A DNA stretch of 64,000 nt from NCBI GenBank assembly GCA_963705525.1, contig CAVPJW010000002.1:186001-250000 (forward strand), read 5' to 3'. The notes under the pieces are model-generated. The model was not told where the DNA came from and did not search any database. It worked only from the letters and a program-made list of their open reading frames with translations. Source of the DNA: CAVPJW01 sp963705525 (lineage in GTDB: Bacteria; Acidobacteriota; Vicinamibacteria; Vicinamibacterales; CAVPJW01). Below, one piece after another: positions 50,514 through 59,727 of this stretch. Within the stretch, counting starts at the first letter, position 1; the number at the start of each line of letters is the position of its first letter. A program made the position numbers and the translations under genes.

Positions 50514-51903
50514 ATGCCACACGATACCGCCATCTGGATCGTGGTACTGTCTGCCGCTTACCTGGCGGGCGGTTATCTCGTGGCCTTCCTTGCGCTCACA
50601 ATCAATGCGCTGAAGGGCACCGGCGGCCGCGCTCTTCAGTCCGACGATCTCCCGAGCCTGGCAGTGTCACGCTTCACGATTCCTGTGAGCATCGTCGTGC
50701 CGTCGTTCGATGAAGAGAGCACGATTGTCGATTCGGTCGAGTCACTTCTTCAGTTCAACTATCCGGAGCTCGAGGTCATCGTCGTGTCGGATGGTTCCGA
50801 CGGCACGCTGGAGCGTTTGAAGGACGCCTTCGAGATCGAGCCGCGGGAGGTGTTCTATCGGAAGAGACTCCCGACGCAGGGTGTCCGGCGGATCTATCGC
50901 AGCGCGCGGGATGCGCGGCTGGTAGTGATCGAGAAGGATCGTGTGGGCAGAGCGGACGCGGTGAACTGCGGGGTCAACCTCGCGCGGTTCCGCTACATCT
51001 GCGTAGTCGCTGGCGACACCGTTTACGAGCGTGACGCCTTGCTCAAGGCGATGCCGGAGGCCATTCGCGATCCCGCCGGAGTCCTGGGCATCACCAGTCA
51101 CGTCGATGTCCGCCTCGAGCCGAGCTCGGCCGCGTCACCCTTCAAGGCGGGAAGTCGACTGCTCAGCTGGCTTTCAGCACGTCGAGCGGCTGCGTTGGCT
51201 GATGACCAACAAGGTGATCTGGAGTCGGCTGGGCTTTCGACTGGGACAGGGCCGGGCGTTCGGCATCTGGCGACACGACGCCATCCTCGACGTCGGTGGC
51301 TTTGCCACCGACATGTCGGGCGAAGAGATCGATATCACCTTCAAGATCCAGGCGCGGTACGCGAACGAGGACCAACCGGGGCGTGTCGTTTCACTGCCCG
51401 CATTCGTGGGGCAGACTGAAGCCGCCGGGGGCATCGGGCGCCTGATCGCCGAACACGCGCGGGCGCAGCGTGTGGTCTGGGAGTCGGTCTTTCGCTATCG
51501 GCACATGCTGGCCAATCGGCGCTTCGGCCTGGTGGGACGCGTGGGGTTCCCGTATTTCGTCCTCGCGCAGATCCTCAATCCGGTTCTGCAGCTGGCGGCG
51601 TTTGCGATTCTGACCGCCGCATGGCTCACGCACGTCGTTTCGGGCGCCGTGTTCTTTCCGTTTCTCGCGACACTCATGCTCGCCAGCGGGATCCTCACCT
51701 CGCTGGCGCTCCTGTCTGAGGCCCCGAATCGCCAGGCGCACTCGTTCTCGTCCCTTTGTCGCCTCATCGTGCTGGGACCGCTGGAGCCCGTCTGCTATCG
51801 GCCTCTCATCCTATTGGCCAGCCTGATCGGCGCCGTCGGATTCGTGCTTGGCGAACGCCGCTCATCGGAGCACCAGATAGAAACAACGGCGCGCGCCGCC
51901 TGA
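50514..51903 (+). pseudogene. Membrane glycosyltransferase family 2, one frameshift
   Basis: The first frame (from ATG 50514) gives an N-terminal helix and the GT-A core: IPVSIVVPSFDEESTIVDSVESLL, VIVVSDGSDGTL and CVVAGDTVYERDALL. At about 51168-51172 (after RLLSW) the frame changes by one extra base. Homology continues in the next frame as FQHVERLRWLMTNK, AFGIWRHDAILDVGGFATD, EEIDITFKIQ, then C-terminal membrane helices. The rejoined protein is about 462 residues, a processive-type synthase layout like PgaC or hyaluronan synthase relatives. Either the gene is broken or one base is wrong. It is paired with the HEAT-repeat gene. Confidence 0.8.
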
Positions 51904-51912
51904 TCAACCGGC

Positions 51913-53397
51913 TTACCACCGCACGCGCACGCGATACTTCAAGACCGCCGTTCCGTTGGCATCGACGGGCAGCTCGAACCGCGCAGCCCAAGCCGACGTC
52001 TTCGTCCAGCGATGTGAGGCTTCGAGCATCTGCCAGGTCCCCCCGATCGGCTCGTTCACCTCGACGGTGACGGGCGTCGGTTTGTGATTCCGCACGGTCA
52101 CCTCGAACGCCAGGTCGTAGACCTCGTCGCTGATCTTTTCGTACTCCGTCTGCTTGTGCTCGCTCACGATGTCGAACGCGTTCCCGATGTGGAGATTCAA
52201 CCACTCATCCTTCGGCGTGTGATCGATGCGATCCTCGCCGGCGAATTGGGTGCCCCCCTTCGAATCCGCCTGGTAGACGCGCACGGTGCCGGCCGGGAGC
52301 GGCGCTCCCAGCCCGGATCGCTCGTCGTTCCGGAGCTTGTAGTACACCTGAACGGGATCCTTCTGCGGCTCGCCCGGATGCTGGCGGTTGTGATAGTAGA
52401 GGCTCTGTCCCTCGACGACGAACCGCTTCTGAACCGGAATGTTCGATCCGGCCAGCAGGCTGAGCTGTTTCGTCTCGTTGTTGAAGATCGAGGTCCGCCT
52501 GCCCAGCGTGTAGAGGTGATATTCGGAGAACGCTTCCTGCGCGAACGCGCTGCTCTCGGCGACGGCCTTCAGCGCATTCATCTGATCGTACGCGCGGCGC
52601 AGTTTGTTCTCGTCACGCACCCGATTCAGTTCGCCCGCGACGAGCTGCAGGTTGGCTTTCTTGAAGGCGGTTCCGCTGTTATTGGTGAGCGTGACCCATC
52701 CGTCGAGGCCGGCCGTCTGTTCGTCTCGCTCGACGGTCAGCACGTAATCGGCAGACCACGACAGGTTGCCCGCCAGATATGACGCCTCGATGCGATGGTC
52801 GGGGCTCCCCGTGTTGCCAAGCGTCCAGATGAGCGTCGGTCGGCTGTAGAGATTCTCAGGGAGCGTCGGAAAGCGCAGGTGGTCCGTATACATCCCTGTG
52901 ACGATTTCGTCGCCAATCTTCCAGACCGGTCCGTTGTTCATCGCCAGGAGCGTGGCTTTCACTTCTTCCTGCCGGGTCGTCCCGTTCTCCTGCCTCGTGC
53001 GCACCAGCGTCACCTCGCGTCCGACGTATTTCTTCAGCAGCTTCTCGGGTTCGAGGAGGTCGTATTCGTAGTTCTGTTCGAGGACGCCGACCTTGGCGGG
53101 TTCCGTCAGCGAACGGAAATGCACCGTCGCGGGATTGACGGTGGCCGCGATGTCCATGAACCGGAGATCGAATGTACCCACCGGCAGGCGCACCTGCCTG
53201 ATGTCGCGCACCAGCGCCAGATCCGAGTTGTACACCGTCAGCGACAGATCGACCTGATCGTCGAGCGTCGAGGCATCATCAGCCGCGACCGACGACGATG
53301 TGCCGCTTCCGGCAACGGCCGGATGTGAGAGAAAGAAGAGCGCGAGCAGGCCCGCCGACACGATCGCGATCAGCCACCGTTTCTGCGTTGAAGACAT
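51913..53397 (-). CDS. Exported DUF4139-domain protein
   Basis: 494 residues. GGAGGG six bases upstream supports the ATG at 53397, which opens a signal peptide (WLIAIVSAGLLALFFLSHPAVA). The DUF4139 region starts near LTVYNSDLALVRDIRQVRLPVG and includes SYLAGNLSWSADYVLTVERDE and the later VRVYQADSKGGTQFAGEDRIDHTPKDE. The C-terminal strand AVLKYRVRVRW ends the fold. Function is unknown; the family is often cell-surface or periplasmic. It is downstream of a sigma/anti-sigma pair and may be its target. Confidence 0.87.
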   Translation of the reverse strand: MSSTQKRWLIAIVSAGLLALFFLSHPAVAGSGTSSSVAADDASTLDDQVDLSLTVYNSDLALVRDIRQVRLPVGTFDLRFMDIAATVNPATVHFRSLTEPAKVGVLEQNYEYDLLEPEKLLKKYVGREVTLVRTRQENGTTRQEEVKATLLAMNNGPVWKIGDEIVTGMYTDHLRFPTLPENLYSRPTLIWTLGNTGSPDHRIEASYLAGNLSWSADYVLTVERDEQTAGLDGWVTLTNNSGTAFKKANLQLVAGELNRVRDENKLRRAYDQMNALKAVAESSAFAQEAFSEYHLYTLGRRTSIFNNETKQLSLLAGSNIPVQKRFVVEGQSLYYHNRQHPGEPQKDPVQVYYKLRNDERSGLGAPLPAGTVRVYQADSKGGTQFAGEDRIDHTPKDEWLNLHIGNAFDIVSEHKQTEYEKISDEVYDLAFEVTVRNHKPTPVTVEVNEPIGGTWQMLEASHRWTKTSAWAARFELPVDANGTAVLKYRVRVRW

Positions 53398-53506
53398 CGG
53401 TCCCTCCATGGACGACCCTGCAGAGAGAACGATTGGGCGTAGGTTTCTTGCGGTTCCAGGCGGCGACGCGGGATTGGGGGATGTGGGGCAGTCGGATGAA
53501 TGGTCG

Positions 53507-54664
53507 TCAGAGTGCCCGCCAGGTCTGACCGCCATCGACGGTTCGGTACTGCCGTCCGTCGGCGGCGGTGACCGACGCTATCAGCGCGTCTTCAGCCGTG
53601 ACTGAGACGAATGTCGCCGTGACAGGAGGCTCGACGCGCAGCCAGTGAGCGCCATCGATGGTTCGAAGGATGAGCCCGTCCCGTCCGACCGCCCAGCACA
53701 CCTCGGCTGACGGCGTGCTCCCGGCGACCAGCGCGCCGGTCGATGGAAGCAATTGGCGGGTCCACGTGATCCCCTTGTCCATCGACTTACTGATGTGGCC
53801 GTCGGGCTCGATGCGCCAGAGTACCGCGGAGCCCGATGGCGACGGCAATACCAGTATTGACGTCACGCCGCGCTCCATCGGAGTCACGGATTCGTCGCGG
53901 GCGCTCGTCGCGCGCATTTTGTCGCGGGCCTCGAGCATCGGTGGAGGCGGCGCGGGTTTCGCCGCGGGCGACGCGGCGGTCTGGCGAGCCCGACCAGCCA
54001 CTGCACCGTCGGCAACGGCTGTCTGGTCCTGCTTGTCCTTCTCCAGCCGATCGACATCCGATGTCGCTTCGTTCTTGAGAGCGGCCGAAGCGGGAGTCGG
54101 TGTCACTGTCGTCTTGGCCTCGCCAAGCGTCGGGCTCGTGGCCGACGCTTCCGGTTGACGCTGAACTGCGGGCGCCGCCACTTTCTTCTGGCCGACAGGA
54201 GACGATCGATTGAGCTCCGGCTCCTGTTCCTTGCCAACGGCCGGCCCCATCGTCGACTTTGGCAATGACAGTGGCGTGTCCGTGCGCGCGGCGGTCTCTT
54301 CCACCGTTGCCGGCATCGTGTGCTCGATCGGTTCGACCGAGATCCAAATCGCGAATGCGGTGCCCGCCGCTGCGACCGGCACGAGCCATTTCCATGGCAC
54401 CCACGCTTGGCCTGCGCCCTGCTCGTTGGTTGACGGTTCAGACCGGACGAGCGCCGCCAGGACGGTTTGACAACGACTGCAGCCCGCCACGTGGACGTCC
54501 CATTGCGCCTGTTCGTCCGCCGGCAGGAGATGAGCGTAGTACGCCGCGATCGTGTCGGAACTCGGACAGTCCTGGCCCGCGTGATTCGGGCCTCTCTCGA
54601 GCTCCGCACGCGTCATGCGGGCCATGATGTCGGCGTCGCGCGGGCGTTGAGGATCGCGAGTCAC
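53507..54664 (-). CDS. Anti-sigma factor with zinc-finger and YCF48-like extracytoplasmic domain
   Basis: 385 residues, GTG start. The cytosolic part has the anti-sigma zinc-finger elements (DCPSSDTIAAYYAHLL and HVAGCSRCQTVLAAL). A membrane helix follows (WLVPVAAAGTAFAIWIS), then a 130-residue Pro/Ala/Thr/Lys-rich linker. The last 100 residues have beta-propeller-type repeats (GVTSILVLPSPSGSAVLWR, GRDGLILRTIDGAHW, QYRTVDGGQTW) like YCF48/BNR domains. It probably holds the sigma factor 52 bases upstream in check and releases it on an envelope signal. Confidence 0.85.
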   Translation of the reverse strand: MTRDPQRPRDADIMARMTRAELERGPNHAGQDCPSSDTIAAYYAHLLPADEQAQWDVHVAGCSRCQTVLAALVRSEPSTNEQGAGQAWVPWKWLVPVAAAGTAFAIWISVEPIEHTMPATVEETAARTDTPLSLPKSTMGPAVGKEQEPELNRSSPVGQKKVAAPAVQRQPEASATSPTLGEAKTTVTPTPASAALKNEATSDVDRLEKDKQDQTAVADGAVAGRARQTAASPAAKPAPPPPMLEARDKMRATSARDESVTPMERGVTSILVLPSPSGSAVLWRIEPDGHISKSMDKGITWTRQLLPSTGALVAGSTPSAEVCWAVGRDGLILRTIDGAHWLRVEPPVTATFVSVTAEDALIASVTAADGRQYRTVDGGQTWRAL

Positions 54665-54716
54665 TGGAGCTCTCCTCCATAAGAACGATCGCGGCGCGGT
54701 TTCTTGCCTCGCGACC

Positions 54717-55580
54717 TCATTGTGATTGCCTCAGCACGGTCGTCAGATCGAACGGCCAGGCCTCGCTCGCATACGCGAAGCACTGCTGAACCTGGGCGTC
54801 GGTCAGCCGCTCTTCTTCGCGCAGTTGCTTCTCGACCTGGCTGCGAATGAGACGTCTCGTCTTGTCCAGCTTGCGCGAGACCGTGGCCTCGTGTTCGCGG
54901 GTGAGACGTCCGATCTGGGCCAACGTGAGCTCCTGGACGTAGTAGTAGCCGAGCCGGAGCCGATCGTGCGGGGCGAGAGACGCGATCGCCTGGCACACCG
55001 CCTCCTGGAGCAGTGCGACATATCGAGCCCGCTCGGGATCGGGCGCGGCTGTGTGAACGTCTCGCACGACAATGCGCTCGTCGTCGAGCGGATCGGTTCG
55101 ACGGCCGGCCCGGATGCCATCGACGTGTCGTTGTGCGAGCACCGCCCGAAGCCACGTGGCCAGGCTGCTGCGGCCGTGAAAGTAGCGAAAGAGGGATTGC
55201 GGCCGCCCTTCCTTGCCGACGGTCAGTCCATAGAGCTCGGCGTACAGCGAATCGGCCAGGTCGCGCGCCCCGTCTTCACCGGCGATCGCCCGAGCGGCGG
55301 CGTAGAGGCGAGGTCGATACTCGCTGACGAAGTGTTCCCACGCAGTATCGCATCCGGCTGCGCATGCGACCGCCAGCGCGAGATCTTCCGCGTGGAGCGT
55401 CTCGAGGTATGCGGTGACGTCGTGGTCGGTCGCATTTCCATCGCGGAAACGATGCTCGACGCTGGTGCGCAGCGCGTCCGCGAACGCCGATCGCTCGAGC
55501 GGCCATCGCCCGGCGTTCGCGGCGCGGAAGAGGCGCTCGACCACGCGACCGTTCGCGGCGAGAAGCGTCTGAAGCCTCAT
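54717..55580 (-). CDS. RNA polymerase sigma factor, ECF-like with N-terminal extension
   Basis: 287 residues. Region 2 reads DTAWEHFVSEYRPRLYAAARAIAGED and continues to FHGRSSLATWLRAVLAQRHVDGIR. Region 4 reads AIASLAPHDRLRLGYYYVQELTLAQIGRLTREHEATVSRKLDKTRR. About 70 residues precede region 2, and a C-terminal tail of about 40 residues is present, which is longer than classical ECFs. It pairs with the anti-sigma gene downstream. Regulon unknown. Confidence 0.88.
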   Translation of the reverse strand: MRLQTLLAANGRVVERLFRAANAGRWPLERSAFADALRTSVEHRFRDGNATDHDVTAYLETLHAEDLALAVACAAGCDTAWEHFVSEYRPRLYAAARAIAGEDGARDLADSLYAELYGLTVGKEGRPQSLFRYFHGRSSLATWLRAVLAQRHVDGIRAGRRTDPLDDERIVVRDVHTAAPDPERARYVALLQEAVCQAIASLAPHDRLRLGYYYVQELTLAQIGRLTREHEATVSRKLDKTRRLIRSQVEKQLREEERLTDAQVQQCFAYASEAWPFDLTTVLRQSQ

Positions 55581-55609
55581 GTGAATACTGTCGGATTCCG
55601 GTGACGACC

Positions 55610-57334
55610 CTACCTGATTATCGGTCTTTCGTTCTGAGTCCCCCTGGCCCGCTCGAACGAGAGCGCGAGGCTCAGAATCGAATGTTCCTCGAACAGGCGG
55701 CCGGTGATCATGATGCCCTGCGGGAGGCCTCCCGCGAAGCCCGCGTTCAACGTGATGGCCGGATGGCCCGTCAGATTGGTCATCGTGACGCTCGCGCTTT
55801 CGGGCGGCGTCACGAACGCATCGAGGGTGGCGAACATCCGCTGAACTTCACGGAAGAGCATCGTGCGCACCCGCTGTGCCTGCACGTATTCGACGGCGGG
55901 GATGAATCTCGCCGAACGCAACTGGTTGGCGCGGTCAGTCGGGCCCTTTCCGGCGAGCTCGGCGACCCGCCCGCTTCGAGTCAGCTCGTCGAACGCGGCT
56001 CCGGCTTCGGCCGAAAGCAGCGCGTAGATTGCGTCGGCCGGCAGTTGTGGCAACTCGACGGGCTCGAGCGTCATGCCGAGGGTGCGGAAGATCTCGAGCG
56101 CGCCTGCCAGCACGGGCTTTCGATCGGGCCACCGCTTCCGGTCATCATCCGTCGCGTCCGCAGGCACGTCATCGAACTCACCCGCGACATAGCCGATGCG
56201 AAGCTGGAGGCGTGCCTCGCGTCGATCCCAGGCGAACGGCGAGTCGATGACCACGCGGTCGTAGCCGTCGCGTCCGTGGATCGCACCGAGGACGACGGCG
56301 CAGTCTTCGACGCTGCGGCAGAGCGGGCCGATCTTGTCGAAGCTCCACCTGAGCGACATCACGCCATGCCGGCTGACACGCCCGAACGTGGGGCGCAGCC
56401 CCACCAGACCGCACGTAGCGGCAGGCGACACAATCGAACCATTCGTTTCCGTGCCGACGCCAAATCCCACGAGTCCCGCCGCCGTGGCGGCTGCCGGGCC
56501 GGCGGACGATCCCTTCGAGCCGAGCGCCGGGTTCCACGGATTTCTGGTCTTGCCGCCGAACCAGAGATCGCCGATCGCGAGCTCACCACTGGTCAGCTTC
56601 GCCAGCAACACCGCGCCCGAGCTGCGAAGGCGATCCACGACGGTGGCGTCGAAATCGAAGATCTGGTTCTCGAACGGTTTCGCGCCCCAGGTCGTACGGA
56701 TGCCCTTCGTCGCGAAGAGGTCCTTCACGCCCCACGGAATGCCGTGCAGAACGCCTCTGTATCGCCCAGTGCGAATCTCAGCGTCCGCAGCTCGTGCCTG
56801 ATCCATCGCCAGCGATTCACTGAGTGTGACGACGCATTGAAGAGATGGGTCGAGTCGCTTCAGGCGCTCCAGGTACATCGTGGTGAGCTCCTCCGAGCTC
56901 ACCTGCCGGCTCTCGAGAAGCCGAGCCTGAGCCGTGACTGGCAGGAACGGCAGATCCTCCGGTGCGGGTCGTTCGGTTCGTGCTCGTGAGCGCGGCGCCC
57001 TGAACGCCCGGGCGGTGGTCGGCGCGGGGCGAGGAGCCTCCAGGTGGAACGCAAAGGGGTCGATCTCAGGTGGAATGGTGATCGCGCGAAGGGCCTCGAT
57101 GTAATCGCGAAAGCGATTCACGTTCTGGACGATCAGCTCTTCTTCATTAGGGGAGAACGTGACACCGTCGATCTGCTCGGCGCAGTGGATGGCATCGCTG
57201 CCGAAATGGCGCGATGACTCCTTCTGTAATGTCGTGGTGGCCAGGCTGCCCGCGGTCACGGCCGGAATGGCCTGCAGGAAGTGCCGTCGGGTGACTGCCG
57301 GACGAGATCTTTTCGCGCGCCGGTCGGTGGCCAT
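55610..57334 (-). CDS. Amidase signature family protein with Tat signal
   Basis: 574 residues from ATG 57334. Tat-type start RRHFLQAIPAVTAG. The Ser-cisSer-Lys triad is visible: the Lys in GIPWGVKDLFATKG, the cis-Ser in GSKGSSAGPAAATAAG, and the nucleophile Ser in GTETNGSIVSPA. Substitution KGSSAG in place of the usual GSSGG is as seen in some exported amidases. It hydrolyses an unknown amide, probably in the periplasm. Divergent from the M24 peptidase with a 111-base gap. Confidence 0.88.
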   Translation of the reverse strand: MATDRRAKRSRPAVTRRHFLQAIPAVTAGSLATTTLQKESSRHFGSDAIHCAEQIDGVTFSPNEEELIVQNVNRFRDYIEALRAITIPPEIDPFAFHLEAPRPAPTTARAFRAPRSRARTERPAPEDLPFLPVTAQARLLESRQVSSEELTTMYLERLKRLDPSLQCVVTLSESLAMDQARAADAEIRTGRYRGVLHGIPWGVKDLFATKGIRTTWGAKPFENQIFDFDATVVDRLRSSGAVLLAKLTSGELAIGDLWFGGKTRNPWNPALGSKGSSAGPAAATAAGLVGFGVGTETNGSIVSPAATCGLVGLRPTFGRVSRHGVMSLRWSFDKIGPLCRSVEDCAVVLGAIHGRDGYDRVVIDSPFAWDRREARLQLRIGYVAGEFDDVPADATDDDRKRWPDRKPVLAGALEIFRTLGMTLEPVELPQLPADAIYALLSAEAGAAFDELTRSGRVAELAGKGPTDRANQLRSARFIPAVEYVQAQRVRTMLFREVQRMFATLDAFVTPPESASVTMTNLTGHPAITLNAGFAGGLPQGIMITGRLFEEHSILSLALSFERARGTQNERPIIR

Positions 57335-57445
57335 TGAGCGACTCCAGCGCGCTACCGTACCACAATGCTGCAAGAATGCAGCGCGCGCCTGTGTCCGCCA
57401 ATTCGCTGCTATCATCCGGGACGCTTGCGACACGGAGGCGACTTC

Positions 57446-58930
57446 ATGAAGTCTCGACGAACCGCGGTGGTCGCTGGCCTGCTCTTCGCGCTCATGGTGC
57501 AACGAGCGGTGGGCCAGAGCGATCAGGCTTTCTCCAAGGACATCTATCGCGCCAGGCGTGCGCGCCTGCTCGCGCAGCTTGGCACGGGGGCCGTCATCGT
57601 GCCCGGGCGATACCTGGTCGGCCAGACGGATTGGGTCAAGCAGGATCCGAATTTCTGGTATCTGACCGGTGTGGAGTCGCCGTACGCCGTGCTCGTCCTT
57701 ACGGCGGTACGCTCGGTGCTCTTTCTGCCAGAGCCCTTCCAGTTCGCGGGGGCTCAATATCCCATGGTCGATCCCTCTTTCCGTCACGCCGTCTGGAACA
57801 GGCCCGTCCGTCGACTTGCGCCCGGCCCTCAAGCGGCCACCACGACCGGCGTCGATGAGACGTATCCGATCGATCAACTGGCCGATCGCGTGGTGGATCT
57901 TGTCAAGGGAGCCTCCGCTCTGTATCTGCCGATGGATGACGAGCCTCTTTATGCACCGCCGGGACTGGCGGCGCCCCGGACGATCGCCCACCAGATCGCC
58001 GCCTCGCTCGTCGAGCGCCTGCCGGGGAAGACCGTGAAAGATCTGACGCCGACGCTTCGCCGCATGCGGCTGATCAAGGATGAGCCCGAAATCGCCGCGC
58101 TGCGCAAGTCGGCAGAGATCAGCGGCAAGGGCCTGGTCGAAGCGATGCAGACCATCAAGGCCGGCATGAACGATCGCGAAGTGGCGGGTCGCATGGAATA
58201 CGTCTGGAAGCGGGAAGGCTCGCCGCGCGCGTCGTTTGGTCCGATCGTGGGATCGGGGCCTGACTCAATGACCCTGTTCACCCTGAAGGGAGAGAACTAC
58301 AACCCCGTCGATCGCGTCATGCGGGATGGGGAGTTGGTGTTCGTGGACTACGGCGCTGCGGAGTACCAGATGTACACATCGGATCTCTGCCGCACGATAC
58401 CCGTATCGGGTCGCTTCGACCCTGATCAGCGCAAGTACTACGACATCGTCGTCGAGGCGCAGCAGGCGGCGATCGACGCCGTGAAGCCCGGCGTGATGAT
58501 GATCGATGTGATCCGGGCGTCGGCGGAGGTCTTCCACAAGTACGGTCTCGAGGCGTTCGAGGATGCGGCGCGCCTCGGGGCAGATCACGTCTGGGGTGTC
58601 ATGCCGTCGCCGACACACTACCTCGCGCGAGGCGGTGGGCTGGTCCGCTATACGGCCATGGGCGCGGGCGTTCGGGATCTCGGCCACCATATCGGCCTCG
58701 AGGCCGTCGAAGGTCGCGACTTCTCCGAGCCGCTCGAGCCGGGCATGGTGTTCACCGTCGAGCCGAAGATCTACATTCCGGACAAGCAGATCGCGATCAT
58801 GATCGAGGACATGGTTCTGGTGACCAGGACCGGGCACGACAATCTCTCCTCGGCCACGCCAAAGAAAGCGGCCGATATCGAGGCCGTCATGCAGGCGGCG
58901 CGATCGGCGCGGCCGAGCGCAGCCCGTTAA
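57446..58930 (+). CDS. Exported Xaa-Pro aminopeptidase (M24B)
   Basis: 494 residues with a signal peptide (RRTAVVAGLLFALMVQRAVG). ATG 57446 is the signal-opening start. The N-terminal creatinase-like domain (YRARRARLLAQLGTGAVIVPG) precedes the pita-bread domain. Metal ligands: VFVDYGAAEYQMYTSDLCRT (two Asp), DLGHHIGLE (His), VFTVEPKIYIP (Glu) and IMIEDMVLVT (Glu). It removes the residue before proline from peptides. The last 44 bases overlap the convergent alpha/beta hydrolase gene. Confidence 0.92.
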   Translation: MKSRRTAVVAGLLFALMVQRAVGQSDQAFSKDIYRARRARLLAQLGTGAVIVPGRYLVGQTDWVKQDPNFWYLTGVESPYAVLVLTAVRSVLFLPEPFQFAGAQYPMVDPSFRHAVWNRPVRRLAPGPQAATTTGVDETYPIDQLADRVVDLVKGASALYLPMDDEPLYAPPGLAAPRTIAHQIAASLVERLPGKTVKDLTPTLRRMRLIKDEPEIAALRKSAEISGKGLVEAMQTIKAGMNDREVAGRMEYVWKREGSPRASFGPIVGSGPDSMTLFTLKGENYNPVDRVMRDGELVFVDYGAAEYQMYTSDLCRTIPVSGRFDPDQRKYYDIVVEAQQAAIDAVKPGVMMIDVIRASAEVFHKYGLEAFEDAARLGADHVWGVMPSPTHYLARGGGLVRYTAMGAGVRDLGHHIGLEAVEGRDFSEPLEPGMVFTVEPKIYIPDKQIAIMIEDMVLVTRTGHDNLSSATPKKAADIEAVMQAARSARPSAAR

Positions 58931-59681
58931 TAAAACGAGACGCCGCGTCGAGCGTCTGCTCCGGCCGCTCGCGATGAGGCGAATGGCCACACTCCGGGAA
59001 GAGGACGGTTTCAACGCCGCCTCTCACCCGCGTGGTAATCGCTTCTATTTGCTTCACCGTTCCGTATGGATCGTCGAGTCCTTGGATGAGCAGCATTGGC
59101 GCAGTGATGTGCTGGAGGAGCTCCTCGATATTCCAATGTCGGAACTCTGGCGTCAGCCACACGTCATTCCAGCGCTGAAACATCCGTTCCGTATTCGCCC
59201 CATGATGGCGTTTCAGTTTCTTCTTGAGGTTCGTCGTTTCGAAACGCTCCTTCATGGACTGGATGCTCGCGACGGACAGATCTTCGACGAAAATGTGCGG
59301 CGCTTCCAGCACCATCCCGGTCACTGGTCCGCTGCGTGTTCCGCTGTAAATCAAGGCGATGGACGCGCCGTCGCTGTGGCCGAAGAGAATCGGACGCTGA
59401 ACCCCGCACGTGCGCAGGACCTCAGGTAGCACGACCTGGGCCTCTTCGTGCATGAACGTGACGGCGTGGGGCCTGTCGAGGGGATCCGACCCGCCGTGAC
59501 CAAGCCGACTGTACACGAGCGCACCGCAGGCCGTCTCCTCTGCCAGCTTCTTGGGAAAACCTCGCCAGTGCGTCACGCTGCCGAGTCCCTCGTGCAGGAA
59601 GACGAGCGTCGGCGCGTATTCGCCAGATGGCCCGTGCCACTCGAACTCGAGTCGGTGTCCGCCCACGCGCAGAGAATTCAA
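58887..59681 (-). CDS. Alpha/beta hydrolase
   Basis: 264 residues. LVFLHEGLGSVTHWRGFPKKLAEE, YSRLGHGGSD, nucleophile elbow FGHSDGASIAL, acid in IQGLDDPYGT and base in PECGHSPHRERPE. A single-domain esterase/lactonase type. TTG start at 59681; a GTG six codons later is possible. No signal peptide. Substrate unknown. Confidence 0.85.
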   Translation of the reverse strand: MNSLRVGGHRLEFEWHGPSGEYAPTLVFLHEGLGSVTHWRGFPKKLAEETACGALVYSRLGHGGSDPLDRPHAVTFMHEEAQVVLPEVLRTCGVQRPILFGHSDGASIALIYSGTRSGPVTGMVLEAPHIFVEDLSVASIQSMKERFETTNLKKKLKRHHGANTERMFQRWNDVWLTPEFRHWNIEELLQHITAPMLLIQGLDDPYGTVKQIEAITTRVRGGVETVLFPECGHSPHRERPEQTLDAASRFINGLRSAAPIAPPA

Positions 59682-59727
59682 CGCGGGGGAGCATAGCGCA
59701 AGAGACGCGATGTGCTAAGGTGCTAGC

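Noticed and set aside
51160..51180. Programmed ribosomal frameshift in the glycosyltransferase
   Set aside because: I see no slippery heptamer or downstream pseudoknot; an error or mutation is simpler, especially with other frameshifts in this contig.
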